Positions 8,608-18,495 are shown, counted from the stretch's first letter. The stretch is DNA of 64,000 nt from Pleomorphochaeta sp009930325 (GCA_963677635.2 CAXXXN010000001.1:1488001-1552000), one strand, 5' to 3'. The notes: generated from the sequence alone by a model not told the origin. A program made the numbers and translations.

Positions 8608-10146
8608 ATGTATAAAAAATTTACAATTATTTCTATATTATTATTATCTGTATCTTCTTTATTTGCAAATGGGGCCAAAGAAAATACAGCTAATATAGAA
8701 ATTGAAACCGGTGAGAAAGTATTACATTTAGCTGGGGGGAATGTTGGGGTATTAAATCCTTTCCAACATATGAATAGAGGTCCTGGAATTTTCAGAACAT
8801 TTTTAGTTTTTGATTCATTATTAGAAAAAGATGAAACAGGCTTAATTCCTTGGTTAGCTGAATCATACAGCATCTCTGATGATGGGAAAACTTATACCTT
8901 TAACCTTTTAGATAATGTATATTGGCATGATGGTGAAAAACTTAGTGCTAATGATGTTAAATTCACAATTGAATACTATAAAGAACATACACCTGTTTAT
9001 AATCAATTAATGATGAATGGTGAATTTATAGTAAGCTCTGTAAAAGTAATTGACGAATACACAGTTCAAATTACAACAAAAGATGCAGGAGTTTCATATC
9101 TTGAACACTTAGGTTATTTTACTATTATTCCTGAACATATTTGGAAAGATGTAGAAGATCCAAGAAGTTATGATGGAGAAAATAAATGTGTAGGTAGTGG
9201 CCCTTTTATTGTTGATTCTTATAATCCAACAGAAGGTACTTATAGATTAGTTGCTAATGATAATTTTTGGGGATATAAACCTGCAGTAGATGCTATAGAA
9301 TGGATTCCTGTAAGTGATACTACTCTTGCATTTAATAATGGCGAAATAGATTTAACAACTTTAAGTCCTGATTTAGTTTCAAGATATGAAAATGATGATG
9401 AATTTACAATTTCAAAACAACCTGCGTTTCACTGTTATAGACTAATGATGAATCAAGATTCAAGAGAAGAATTTAAAGATGTAAATTTGAGAAAAGCTAT
9501 AGCTTATGCTATAGATGTTGAGAATTTAGTTCAAAAAATTAATCGTGGAGTAGCTTTTGTTTCAAGCCAAGGATATATCCCTAATAATAGTATTTATTAT
9601 AATGATGAGGTTACTAAATATCCATATGATAAAGAAAAAGCCTTAGAATTATTAGATGGTAAAGAATATTCCTTCACATTGCTAACTGATAACTCTCCAG
9701 CTAGTACAAAACTTTGTGAATTAATTAAACTACAGCTTGAAGAGATTAATATTCATGTAAAACTTCAAGCAATTGATAGTGTAACTCGTGATAATAACAT
9801 TGTCACAGGAAATTATGAAATGGTCGTTGTATTTTATGGAGGAATGGGTGGTGATCCAGATTATCTTAGAAATGTATATAGCTCTTCTTCAAATTATATA
9901 AAAGGTTGGTCAAATCAAGAAATAGATACTTTATTAGAAAAACAAGCTGTTGAATTTGATGAAAATATCAGAAAAGAACAACTTAATAAAATACAAAAAC
10001 TAATTTCTGAAGAAGTTCCAATGTATTTAATGCAAGGAGCATATTGGACATTTGTATACAGAAATAGTGTTTATGACAATTGGACTAATCGTTATGATCA
10101 TAATTATTTATCCCATGTAAAACTATCATATTTAGAAAGAGAATAA
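8608..10146 (+). CDS. ABC transporter substrate-binding protein, family 5 (peptide/nickel/opine type)
   Basis: A 512-residue exported binding protein. The signal peptide (MYKKFTIISILLLSVSSLFA) runs into NGAKEN, the junction typical of spirochaete binding proteins; there is no lipobox Cys. The body has the family-5 marks: a loading site near GPGIFRTFLVFDSLLEKD, LAESYSISDDGKTYTFNLLDNVYWHDGEKLSANDV, and GSGPFIVDSYNPTEG. It captures the ligand for the two permeases and the ATPase encoded directly downstream. Family members carry oligopeptides, nickel or metal-opine complexes, and the pocket cannot be assigned by eye. It opens the operon under the promoter at 8535. Confidence 0.9.
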   Translation: MYKKFTIISILLLSVSSLFANGAKENTANIEIETGEKVLHLAGGNVGVLNPFQHMNRGPGIFRTFLVFDSLLEKDETGLIPWLAESYSISDDGKTYTFNLLDNVYWHDGEKLSANDVKFTIEYYKEHTPVYNQLMMNGEFIVSSVKVIDEYTVQITTKDAGVSYLEHLGYFTIIPEHIWKDVEDPRSYDGENKCVGSGPFIVDSYNPTEGTYRLVANDNFWGYKPAVDAIEWIPVSDTTLAFNNGEIDLTTLSPDLVSRYENDDEFTISKQPAFHCYRLMMNQDSREEFKDVNLRKAIAYAIDVENLVQKINRGVAFVSSQGYIPNNSIYYNDEVTKYPYDKEKALELLDGKEYSFTLLTDNSPASTKLCELIKLQLEEINIHVKLQAIDSVTRDNNIVTGNYEMVVVFYGGMGGDPDYLRNVYSSSSNYIKGWSNQEIDTLLEKQAVEFDENIRKEQLNKIQKLISEEVPMYLMQGAYWTFVYRNSVYDNWTNRYDHNYLSHVKLSYLERE

Positions 10147-10153
10147 ATAAACC

Positions 10154-11122
10154 GTGAAGAGATTTTTTATAGTATTATTTTTAATACTTTTAATAAATTT
10201 TGTACTTCCGAGATTAATGCCAGGTGATCCATTTTTAACTTTATCAGCTGAAGATGGATTCACCTCTGTGCAATACTCAGAGGCAGAGGTACAAGATTTA
10301 AAAAACTATTATGGTTTAGATAAACCTTTATTAACTCAATTTTTAGAATATTATGGCAATGTACTAAAAGGAAATTTTGGACGGAGTATTTTTTACAATG
10401 AAAGTGTAAATAAAATATTAGTTTCAAGATTACCATGGACTATTTATATTGTAATTTCCTCATTAATAATTGGATGTATAATAGGAATTTTATTTGCAAT
10501 ATTAAGCATAATTAATCGCAATAAGAAAATTGAGAAGTTTTTCTATACTCTAATAATTTCAATTTCAGAAATTCCATCATTTTTAATAGGAATTGCTTTT
10601 TTATTTATTTTTGCTGCAAATTTACAGTGGTTCCCTTTATCTGGTGGCGTTTCAGCATTTAAAACACCTTCGTTTAGTATAGAATATATAAGTGATATTT
10701 TATCCCACAGCTTTTTACCAATAATTACAATGAGTATCCCATCTATTGGACAGTTTTATATATTATCTAGAAGTAGCATGATAACTGTAATTTCAAAAGA
10801 TTATATAACAACAGCACATGCAAAGGGATTATCGAATAATAGAATTAATATTCATTATATATTAAAAAATTCTTTGACACCTATAATTTCAAGAGTGTTC
10901 CTAAATATTGGGCATTTATTTGCCTCTTCAATTTTAGTTGAAAATGTATTTGCATATCCAGGAATTGGAACTTTAATGAAAGAAGCAGTCTTAAAACGAG
11001 ACTATCCTATGATACAAGCTATATTTTTACTAATTGCTCTTTTAGTTTTAGCTATGAATTATTTAGCTGAATATATAAACAAAAAAGTTGATCCAAGAGG
11101 AAAAATGAATGAAAAAATTTAG
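10154..11122 (+). CDS. ABC importer permease, DppB/NikB type
   Basis: A 322-residue inner-membrane permease with six predicted helices. The N-terminus is short and hydrophobic, followed by the usual periplasmic region with LPRLMPGDPF and YYGLDKPLLTQFLEYYGNVLKGNFGRSIFY, a classic family pattern. The coupling loop AKGLSNNRINIHYILKNSLTPII contains the EAA-like sequence that contacts the ATPase. Translation starts at GTG 10154, seven bases after the binding-protein stop. It overlaps the next gene by 14 bp, so the two permeases are translationally coupled. Confidence 0.9.
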   Translation: MKRFFIVLFLILLINFVLPRLMPGDPFLTLSAEDGFTSVQYSEAEVQDLKNYYGLDKPLLTQFLEYYGNVLKGNFGRSIFYNESVNKILVSRLPWTIYIVISSLIIGCIIGILFAILSIINRNKKIEKFFYTLIISISEIPSFLIGIAFLFIFAANLQWFPLSGGVSAFKTPSFSIEYISDILSHSFLPIITMSIPSIGQFYILSRSSMITVISKDYITTAHAKGLSNNRINIHYILKNSLTPIISRVFLNIGHLFASSILVENVFAYPGIGTLMKEAVLKRDYPMIQAIFLLIALLVLAMNYLAEYINKKVDPRGKMNEKI

Positions 11123-11924
11123 TCTATTAGGCAAAGTTGCTTTTGCAATATTAACAATAAACATAATTTTTGCCATTATTTCTCTCTTCTTACCAAAGAG
11201 CTATTATTCTACACCTATATGTGATTCGTTTGTTCCTCCATGCTTAACCCATCCATTAGGTAGTGATGATTTAGGTATGGATATATTTTTTCAAATAATA
11301 CATGGGTCTTTAATCAGTTTAATAATTGGATTTACCACGGCATTACTATCAGGGTTAGGTGGTAGTATCTTAGGTATATTAGCAGCTTATAAAGGTGGAA
11401 AATATGATTCTATAATTATGGGAGTATGTGATGTGTTAACAGCTTTACCTCATTTACCATTTATTATAGTTTTGAGTGTTTTTATAGGACCAGGTATAAA
11501 CACAATAATATTAGTAATATCAGTACTGTCTTGGGTTGGACCTGCAAAAATGATTAGAGCAAAAGTTCTTATTCTAAAACATGAAAAATATATCATTGCA
11601 GCAAAAAGTTATGGTGCCAGTTTTTTATATTTAACTTTTGTACACTTTTTACCTCAAGTATTTTCTATGATTGCTGTTTCGATGTTTAAAACAGCTAGCC
11701 ATGCAATAATAGCTGAGGCAAGTTTATCTTTTTTAGGATTAGGAGATCCAACTTCAAAAAGTTGGGGTTTATTATTAAATCATGCAATAACCTTTGATGG
11801 AATATATTTCACAAATTATTGGAAATGGTGGATTACAAGTCCTTTAGTAATGTTAATATTGTTAATATTAGCTTTGTCATTTTTCGCTAGAGATTTAGAA
11901 AAAATACTAAATAAAAAATTATAG
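11109..11924 (+). CDS. ABC importer permease, DppC/NikC type
   Basis: A 271-residue second permease of the importer. It has the short DppC-type start, LTHPLGSDDLGMDIFFQIIHGS (the HxxGTDxxGRD-like motif of the family in slightly altered form), five further helices, and the coupling loop AAKSYGASFLYLTFVHFLP. GLGDPTSKSWGLLLN near the C-terminus is the conserved family ending. It begins inside the 3' end of the DppB-type gene, with AGAGG eight bases before ATG 11109. Confidence 0.9.
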   Translation: MKKFSLLGKVAFAILTINIIFAIISLFLPKSYYSTPICDSFVPPCLTHPLGSDDLGMDIFFQIIHGSLISLIIGFTTALLSGLGGSILGILAAYKGGKYDSIIMGVCDVLTALPHLPFIIVLSVFIGPGINTIILVISVLSWVGPAKMIRAKVLILKHEKYIIAAKSYGASFLYLTFVHFLPQVFSMIAVSMFKTASHAIIAEASLSFLGLGDPTSKSWGLLLNHAITFDGIYFTNYWKWWITSPLVMLILLILALSFFARDLEKILNKKL

Positions 11925-11932
11925 AGAAAATA

Positions 11933-13672
11933 ATGGAAACAAAAAAACAAAATATAAATAATGAAAAAAAGAATCAATTTACAAAAATATCTCCTCTCCT
12001 TTCTGTAAATAATTTAAATGTAAAATATAATAATTATGAACAATATTATGCTCTAAATTCAATTTCATTTGATTTAAGAAAAAATGAAGTTCTTGGAATA
12101 ATTGGAGAATCAGGCAGTGGAAAATCAACACTGGCAATGACAATAATGGGTTTACTAAATGAAAAAATAACTGGTGATATTTATTATAATGATATCAATT
12201 TATTAAAATGCAATAATCGTGAAATGAATAAATTAAGATGGGAAGATATTGCTATAGTCTTCCAAAATGGATTAGATGTACTAAACCCCCTATTATCAGT
12301 AGGTGAGCAAATATTAGAAACAATATTAGAACATAAAAATATAAGTAAACCTGCAGCTATACAATTGGTATATGAATTACTTGATTTAGTAAAATTAAAT
12401 AGAAAATGGTTTCATGCATTTCCTCATGAACTATCAGGAGGAATGAGACAAAAAATATTAATTGCCATGGCAATTTCTCTAAATCCTAAGCTATTAATTG
12501 TTGATGAACCTACTATGGCATTAGATGCAATAAATAAAAAAGAAATAACACAATTATTAAAAAGATTACAGAAAAAACACCAATTTTCAATGATAGTAAT
12601 TTCACATGAATTACCAATTGTAAGAGAGCTTACAACAGAACTTATTGTACTTTACAGCGGTATTATAGTTGAAAAAGGGGTTACTAATCAAATAATATTG
12701 AATCCACAACATCCATACTCTAGAGGCCTATTAGAAGCTTCTCCCGCAATAAACCCTTATAAAGATATGTGGGGGATTCCAGGAGAATCAAATATGAGTG
12801 AAGGTAATAAATGCCCCTTTTATGAAAGATGTACTCAAAGAATTGATATTTGTAAAACTAAAATGCCATCTTTAAAAGAAAATAATAATAATAGATTAGT
12901 ATCTTGTCACAGAGGTGGTATAATAACTTTACTTAATGCTCTAAATATTACTAAAACATATGATAAAATCTATGCTTGTAATAATTGCAATTTAAGAATA
13001 AGAAGTGGTGAAGTAATTTCCCTTATTGGACAAACTGGAAGTGGAAAATCAACTTTTGCAGAAATATTAGCAGGCATAATAAAACCAAATACAGGAAATG
13101 TTCATTTTGAAGGAAGAGAAGTTATTAATAATAATGAAACATCTAAAATGCATGGGATTCAAATGATATTCCAAGACCCTATTTCTTCTATCAACGAACA
13201 AAAAACAATTTTAAAAATAATTAGAGAACCATTAGATATATTAAAATGGAAAACAAAAGAAGAAAGAAATGAAAAGGTAAATATAATGCTAAAAAATGTT
13301 CAACTCCCTACAAATGATTCTTTTTTAGAAAAAAAAGGTTTTATGCTTAGCGGAGGTCAAAAGCAAAGAATTTCAATAGCTAGAGCATTAATAAGTGAAC
13401 CTAAATTATTAATAGCGGATGAAATTTCAGCAATGTTAGATGCTTCAACTGGAGCAAATATTTTAAGATTAATTAAGGGACTCCAAAATAGTATTGGATT
13501 TTCAATGATTTTCATTACTCATGATTTATCACTTGCTCAAAAAGTTTCTGATAAAATATATGTTATGAAAAAAGGCGAAATAATTGAAAAAGGCTCAACC
13601 TTAGAAGTTTTCACAAACCCCAAACACAACTATACAAAAGAATTATTAAATTTCTTTAAAATAAATAAATAA
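11933..13672 (+). CDS. Fused double ATPase of a peptide/nickel-type ABC importer (DppD-DppF fusion)
   Basis: A 579-residue protein holding two complete nucleotide-binding domains in one chain. Domain 1 has Walker A GESGSGKST, signature LSGGMRQK and Walker B LLIVDEPTMALD. It is followed by the oligopeptide C-terminal region with HPYSRGLLEASP and the Cys cluster CPFYERCTQRIDIC. Domain 2 has GQTGSGKST, LSGGQKQR and LLIADEISAMLD. In most operons these are two genes, so one fused protein can power both permeases. It starts nine bases after the second permease. Both catalytic glutamates are present, so both sites could hydrolyse ATP. Confidence 0.9.
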   Translation: METKKQNINNEKKNQFTKISPLLSVNNLNVKYNNYEQYYALNSISFDLRKNEVLGIIGESGSGKSTLAMTIMGLLNEKITGDIYYNDINLLKCNNREMNKLRWEDIAIVFQNGLDVLNPLLSVGEQILETILEHKNISKPAAIQLVYELLDLVKLNRKWFHAFPHELSGGMRQKILIAMAISLNPKLLIVDEPTMALDAINKKEITQLLKRLQKKHQFSMIVISHELPIVRELTTELIVLYSGIIVEKGVTNQIILNPQHPYSRGLLEASPAINPYKDMWGIPGESNMSEGNKCPFYERCTQRIDICKTKMPSLKENNNNRLVSCHRGGIITLLNALNITKTYDKIYACNNCNLRIRSGEVISLIGQTGSGKSTFAEILAGIIKPNTGNVHFEGREVINNNETSKMHGIQMIFQDPISSINEQKTILKIIREPLDILKWKTKEERNEKVNIMLKNVQLPTNDSFLEKKGFMLSGGQKQRISIARALISEPKLLIADEISAMLDASTGANILRLIKGLQNSIGFSMIFITHDLSLAQKVSDKIYVMKKGEIIEKGSTLEVFTNPKHNYTKELLNFFKINK

Positions 13673-13705
13673 ACAAGTAAATTTTAATAATATAAGGATA
13701 AAAAA

Positions 13706-14098
13706 ATGAAAGAAAAATTTGAAATTACACCAATTGGTTATGCTTCAACTAATTATGATGATGCATATTATAGAGCAGATGAAAATGGAAAAAGGAAATA
13801 TACTAATGGAATAATAACAATGCTTGATGAATATAAAATTGGTATTAAAGATCTAAAAGTGGGCATGGATATTACAATAATATTTTATTTCAATAAATCA
13901 AAAGATTATGATATGGTAAGCCCTACTTGTTTTTCTAAAAAACCATTAGGAATATATTCAAGTAGATCTCCTAGAAGGCCTAATAATCTTGGTATTACTT
14001 CTACTAAAATACTAGATATTACTGAAAATACAATAACAATAGAAACCTCTGATATGATAGATGGGACACCTATTATTGATATAAAACCAGGAAAATAA
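13706..14098 (+). CDS. TrmO/TsaA-family (UPF0066) protein
   Basis: A 130-residue single-domain protein of the family of SAM-dependent N6-methyltransferase TrmO, which in E. coli methylates t6A37 in tRNA. The diagnostic strings are ITPIGYAST at the start, SPRRPNNLGITSTKIL (the SPxRPNxIGLT motif) and DGTPIIDIKPGK at the end. It is shorter than E. coli TrmO, lacking its C-terminal domain, like many stand-alone versions. It lies 34 bp behind the double ATPase with its own AAGGA and probably belongs to the importer operon. A linkage to a metal or peptide importer hints that it may act on a substrate other than tRNA; that is inference. Confidence 0.8.
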   Translation: MKEKFEITPIGYASTNYDDAYYRADENGKRKYTNGIITMLDEYKIGIKDLKVGMDITIIFYFNKSKDYDMVSPTCFSKKPLGIYSSRSPRRPNNLGITSTKILDITENTITIETSDMIDGTPIIDIKPGK

Positions 14099-14178
14099 AC
14101 TAAAAAATAAGGTTATACACAAAAAATAAAAAAGTAAATAAAAATAACATTTATTCTTATTTTTAAAATATAAAACTT

Positions 14179-14213
14179 AAACTCGATTTCTAGAATACTT
14201 GGGAGTCGAGTTT
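14179..14213. terminator. Hairpin between two converging operons
   Basis: AAACTCGA (14179-14186) and TCGAGTTT (14206-14213) form an 8-bp stem. It lies between the plus-strand importer operon and the minus-strand exporter operon, where terminators are expected. A short T-rich run follows on the minus strand but not on the plus strand. Confidence 0.4.
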
Positions 14214-14259
14214 GCTAAATCATCATATAATATACACTAATCAGTTAACAAATTATAAA

Positions 14260-15969
14260 CTATATTACAATTGATGATTTATATTCACTTATTTCTCCAT
14301 TTTCCATTCTATATACAGAATCTGCAATAGACATTGTAGATTCTCTATGAGATACCAAAATAAAAGTATTTTTAGTTTTTTGATTCTTAATAGCATTTAA
14401 AATAATTTTTTCGTTTATACTATCAACATTACTTGTTGGTTCATCTAAAAGAATTAATTTGGAGCCTCTTAAAAAAGCTCTAGCTAATGCAAGGCGCTGT
14501 TTTTCCCCTGCAGATAAAGTACAACCTTGGAATCCTATCTTACTTTGATAACCGTCTGATTTTGTCATTATAAAGTCATGAATCGCTGCTTTTTTACAAG
14601 CCTCTACAATTTCATTATTAGTAGCATTAGGTTTAGCAATTCGAAGATTTTGTTCTATCGTATCATCAAATAAATAAGTTGTTTGACTAACCATAGTTAC
14701 ATTATTAAGTAAACTTTTAGTATTAATACTATCAATATCAATACCATTAAATGTAATACTACCTTTATCTTTTTCCCAAAATCTCATTATAAGTTTTAGC
14801 AATGTTGATTTACCACATCCAGATGAGCCAACTATCCCAATAATTTTACCTTCATTAATACTAATATTTATATTTGACAGAATATTTTTTGTTTCATCCT
14901 TTTCATATGAAAAAGACAAATTATTAATTTTAAGAATATTAAAAGAAAAATTTTCCCCATTTGTTATAGGATTAACAACAGGTGTTTCTTCTAACAAATT
15001 TAAAACTCTATCTCCACTAGCAAAAGTTTGAGTTAAATTGCTTGGAAGTGAAGAAATTGCTAATACGGGGCCAAAGGATCCTAATATAGCAACAACTCCT
15101 ACAATCATTCTACCGATTGGAATAATCCCATTTATAACAAGAAAAACACCGACCGCTACAGCTAGTAACGCAATTAAAGATACAACTAAATCTGTAATAG
15201 AAGAAGATTTGGCACTTTTGCTTTTCATTGATTGCATTTCATCAATTAGTTTTTGAGAGTAAACATTTACACTATTTTCTCTTTTTTCACTATCATTATT
15301 TAATATAATATCTTTGATTCCTTTTATGCTATCTAAAAAATATGCACTAAAATGTGAAAATTCTCTTCTATATTTTACACCTGAAGATTTCAAGATTTTA
15401 GAAAACTTTATGGGTATTATAATACCAATTACCAAAAAACCAAATAGTGCAACTATTGCAAGGTACCAACTTGAATAAAATCCTACAAATAAAAACACTG
15501 ATAGTGAAACAATGATTGCTATAAAAATAGGTGAAATTGTATGTGCATAAAACACTTCTAATGTTTCTATATCTGCGGTTATCATTGAAATAATTGAGCC
15601 TTTTTTTTTGGTTTCTAATTTTGCAGGACTGAGAATTCTTAATGCTGTAAATATTTTATCTCTCAATACAGAGAGCAATCTAAATGCAATATAGTGATTT
15701 AAATATTGTTCGAAGTATCTAAGAATTCCTCTTAATACTCCAAACATTAATGTTAATATAATAATCGTTTTATAAGAAATAAAAGCAACTTCACCAAGAG
15801 CTTTGGCAACCCCAAGAGATCCTAAAATAGTAATACCCATTGCACAAATGAAGCCTAAAGAACCATTTATTACTGCAAGAATCATTATATAGGAGAGGCT
15901 TCCAAGTAAAAACAAGAGTTTTGCCATTATTACTATTCCACTACGGCGAGTTGATCTACCTTTATTCAT
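14260..15969 (-). CDS. ABC transporter half-molecule (permease-ATPase), second subunit of a heterodimer
   Basis: A 569-residue type IV ABC protein with six membrane helices (about 10-300) and a C-terminal ATPase: Walker A GSSGCGKST, signature LSAGEKQR (Ala in place of the usual first Gly) and Walker B LILLDEPTSNVD. The ATG overlaps the TGA of the upstream partner by four bases, so the two are made together. Heterodimers next to NOSP and DUF454 genes resemble YbtPQ/IrtAB-type siderophore transporters or CydDC-like exporters. The direction of transport cannot be read from the sequence. Last gene of a four-gene operon. Confidence 0.85.
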   Translation of the reverse strand: MNKGRSTRRSGIVIMAKLLFLLGSLSYIMILAVINGSLGFICAMGITILGSLGVAKALGEVAFISYKTIIILTLMFGVLRGILRYFEQYLNHYIAFRLLSVLRDKIFTALRILSPAKLETKKKGSIISMITADIETLEVFYAHTISPIFIAIIVSLSVFLFVGFYSSWYLAIVALFGFLVIGIIIPIKFSKILKSSGVKYRREFSHFSAYFLDSIKGIKDIILNNDSEKRENSVNVYSQKLIDEMQSMKSKSAKSSSITDLVVSLIALLAVAVGVFLVINGIIPIGRMIVGVVAILGSFGPVLAISSLPSNLTQTFASGDRVLNLLEETPVVNPITNGENFSFNILKINNLSFSYEKDETKNILSNINISINEGKIIGIVGSSGCGKSTLLKLIMRFWEKDKGSITFNGIDIDSINTKSLLNNVTMVSQTTYLFDDTIEQNLRIAKPNATNNEIVEACKKAAIHDFIMTKSDGYQSKIGFQGCTLSAGEKQRLALARAFLRGSKLILLDEPTSNVDSINEKIILNAIKNQKTKNTFILVSHRESTMSIADSVYRMENGEISEYKSSIVI

Positions 15970-17696
15970 ATTATTTCCCCCAATCTATATGTATCTTCTA
16001 AATTGGTTTGTGTCTGATATAATTTCGTATACCTACCATTTTGTTCTAATAAATTTTTATGGTTTCCTTTTTCTATTATTCTACCTTTATTCATAAAATA
16101 TATTTGATCAGCATTTATTATATTAGCAAGTTTATGAGAAATTATAATTACAGATTTAGTTTTAGATAGTTGAATTATATTTTTTAATATAATAGATTCA
16201 CTTTCAACATCAATATTGCTAGTAGCTTCATCAAAAATATAGATTTGTTTTTTTGCCAATAGATTAATTGCAAGAGCAAGTCTCTGTTTTTGTCCACCAG
16301 AGATGTTTATTGCATCTTCACTTAATACTTTATCGAGGCCACCATTTTTAATAACAAAATCAAGTAGATTAACACTTTTTAATGAGTCTAACATCTCTTT
16401 ATCAATTGCATCCTTATTTGCTAGTAAAAAGTTTTCACGAATACTGCAATTAAAAATATAAGTATCATAACTTACCACGGTTATTGTAGAATAATAAGAT
16501 TCCCTTGAGAGCCTTTCAATATCTTTATCTCCGACAAGAACTCTACCTTTATCAACTCTTAAAGCACCAATTATGATGTTAGCAATAGTAGACTTACCAC
16601 AACCCGATTCTCCTACAATTGAAGTAATTCCAACTTCAGGAAAACTCATTGTAACATTTTCTATTATATTTCTTTTATTATCATAAGAAAAATATATGTT
16701 TTTTAATTCAACCTTAGTTGAATCTACATTTTCATTACCCCATTTTGGCTCAGGTATATTTAATAAGGTTAATATTTTTTCTCCTGCAGATATTCCATTC
16801 ATAGCAATGTGAAAAGCACTACCAAAAGCTCTAAGAGGTAAGAAAAATTCAACAGATAGAAGAATCAAAAAAAGCCCGATAAAAGGGGAAAGACTTAAAT
16901 CTATCACACTTTTTATTGCTACAACAATTCCAATAGCGGCCCCTCCATATGCTATTAAATCCATAATGGTTGTGCTAAATAGTTGCATTACTAATACTTT
17001 CATTGTAATTTTTCGAAATTCTTCTGCACTTTTATTAATATTTTTTTGTTGAACTTCATCATATTGAAAAATTTTTAATTCTTTTAATCCTTGTACACTA
17101 TCAAGAAAACTATCTCCCATAGATGTATACTGTGACCAATATTTAGAAAAAACTTTTTTTGCATATTTAGATACTGCAATAATAGATAAAGGGATTAGAG
17201 GGACACATCCTATTAGTATAACTGAATAAGTCAAATCAAGCCATGCAGTTATAAAAAATAAAATAATAGGAGCTATCATAGCATAAAAGAATTGAGGAAT
17301 ATAAATAGAATAATAAACATCAAGTTGCTCTACTCCCTCTATTGCAACTTGTATTATCGCAGCAAGCCCTAATTCTTTAGTAGAATTTACTCCTAAAGCT
17401 GCAATTTTTCTATAAATACTTAGACGAATATCTTTTTTGACTTTTTTACCTATTATTTCTTTATATTTATAAATAAAATCTACTGAAAAATATCTAACAA
17501 TTATACTAAATAAAGCAATTATCAAGGGCCAAATATAATCAACAATCATAGTTGTTCTAGAACTAAGATATAATATAAAACAAATCGAAGCAGTAAAAAC
17601 AATGTTAGCAAATAAGCGAATAATCATGAAAACAGCTGTAAAATAAATATATTTTTTCTCTGAGTTAATAAGTGCAAAAAGTTTTTTATTAATCAT
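15966..17696 (-). CDS. ABC transporter half-molecule (permease-ATPase), first subunit of a heterodimer
   Basis: A 576-residue permease-ATPase with six helices. The ATPase has Walker A GESGCGKST, signature ISGGQKQRLALA and Walker B IYIFDEATSNID. It pairs with the downstream half-transporter through four-base ATGA overlaps on both sides. The helix 1-2 and 3-4 loops resemble the YbtP/CydD style (SYSVILIGCVPLIPLSI, KELKIFQYDE). With the YbaN and NOSP genes upstream and a Fur-like site, a role in iron-siderophore or heme-related transport is likely but not shown. Confidence 0.85.
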   Translation of the reverse strand: MINKKLFALINSEKKYIYFTAVFMIIRLFANIVFTASICFILYLSSRTTMIVDYIWPLIIALFSIIVRYFSVDFIYKYKEIIGKKVKKDIRLSIYRKIAALGVNSTKELGLAAIIQVAIEGVEQLDVYYSIYIPQFFYAMIAPIILFFITAWLDLTYSVILIGCVPLIPLSIIAVSKYAKKVFSKYWSQYTSMGDSFLDSVQGLKELKIFQYDEVQQKNINKSAEEFRKITMKVLVMQLFSTTIMDLIAYGGAAIGIVVAIKSVIDLSLSPFIGLFLILLSVEFFLPLRAFGSAFHIAMNGISAGEKILTLLNIPEPKWGNENVDSTKVELKNIYFSYDNKRNIIENVTMSFPEVGITSIVGESGCGKSTIANIIIGALRVDKGRVLVGDKDIERLSRESYYSTITVVSYDTYIFNCSIRENFLLANKDAIDKEMLDSLKSVNLLDFVIKNGGLDKVLSEDAINISGGQKQRLALAINLLAKKQIYIFDEATSNIDVESESIILKNIIQLSKTKSVIIISHKLANIINADQIYFMNKGRIIEKGNHKNLLEQNGRYTKLYQTQTNLEDTYRLGEII

Positions 17697-18079
17697 CCTT
17701 TAGTCTCGCTATCAATAGTTTTTACACCAAAAGAAAAGTAAAGTATGTGAAATAACCATACAATAATAAGTACTATCCTACCAATAACTATAGCCTCCAT
17801 CATAATGAAGCCTATGCTCATCAAAACTGTTACTAATAGCATAATTTGAATTTTAGTTTTGATTGTCATTCCATTACCTTGTATGTAACTGTCTAAATTA
17901 TTTTTATATAACTTAGTACTTTTAAACCAAGTTTCAAGTTTCTCTGAACTACGAGAAAAACAAAAAGCAGCTATGAGCAAAAATGGGAAAGAAGGAATTA
18001 GGGGTAAAATAGCTCCAACAGCACCTAAGCTCACACCTAAAAATCCTAATAAAATGTAAAATGGTTTATTTACTTTCAT
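17693..18079 (-). CDS. YbaN/DUF454-family inner-membrane protein
   Basis: A 128-residue protein of the DUF454 family. Two helices at the start contain the family hallmark GVSLGAVGAILPLIPSFPFL, followed by CFSRSSEKLETWF and two C-terminal helices. The biochemical role of the family is unknown. It overlaps the genes on either side by four bases. DUF454 genes often travel with iron or heme functions, which fits this operon. Confidence 0.85.
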   Translation of the reverse strand: MKVNKPFYILLGFLGVSLGAVGAILPLIPSFPFLLIAAFCFSRSSEKLETWFKSTKLYKNNLDSYIQGNGMTIKTKIQIMLLVTVLMSIGFIMMEAIVIGRIVLIIVWLFHILYFSFGVKTIDSETKG

Positions 18080-18429
18080 GTTTTTGCCCCTAATTTGAAA
18101 TTTCTAAAAGTATCGACTAAATGAAAAACAACATCTCTAGGAGAATAAAAAATAAGTCGTGGTCCAGAAAAACGCATAACTTGGCGTATTTTTTCTCTCA
18201 TTTCTGGACTGTAACAATGAACAGGGCAAGAAGAGCAAAAAGTTTTTGTTTCAGTAAAGGGACAATTATCTATCCTTTTAATAGCATAATTATAAAGATT
18301 TTCACATTCGTTGCATAACCCCAATTGTGTTTTATGTTTATTTTTACAATAAATGGAAATCATTCTAAATACTAACTCTTTGTCATGTTCACCTTTAGCT
18401 AGCATTTTATATTTGATCTCACTATCCAT
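18076..18429 (-). CDS. Nitrous oxide-stimulated promoter (NOSP) family cysteine-rich protein
   Basis: A 117-residue protein with the conserved Cys pattern of the NOSP family: LGLCNECENLYNYAIKRI, CPFTETKTFCSSCPVHCY and MREKIRQVMRFSGPRL. Seven cysteines in about 45 residues suggest metal or iron-sulphur binding. The frame extends to an ATG at 18456, but AGAGGT lies eight bases before ATG 18429, so I use that. First gene of the operon. The family name is historical and the function unproven. Confidence 0.8.
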   Translation of the reverse strand: MDSEIKYKMLAKGEHDKELVFRMISIYCKNKHKTQLGLCNECENLYNYAIKRIDNCPFTETKTFCSSCPVHCYSPEMREKIRQVMRFSGPRLIFYSPRDVVFHLVDTFRNFKLGAKT

Positions 18430-18480
18430 ATAATATACCTCTTCAAACTTCTTCATTATTCATTTAAAAAGCATCTATAA

Positions 18481-18495
18481 AAATAATTATTATCA
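18481..18495 (-). promoter_or_regulatory. Fur/PerR-like palindrome upstream of the NOSP-ABC operon
   Basis: On the minus strand the sequence is TGATAATAATTATTT, 12 of 14 matches to the 7-1-7 Fur box TGATAAT-N-ATTATCA. It lies about 50 bp before the chosen start of the NOSP gene. In DNA this AT-rich such matches occur by chance, so it is only a candidate. Confidence 0.35.
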
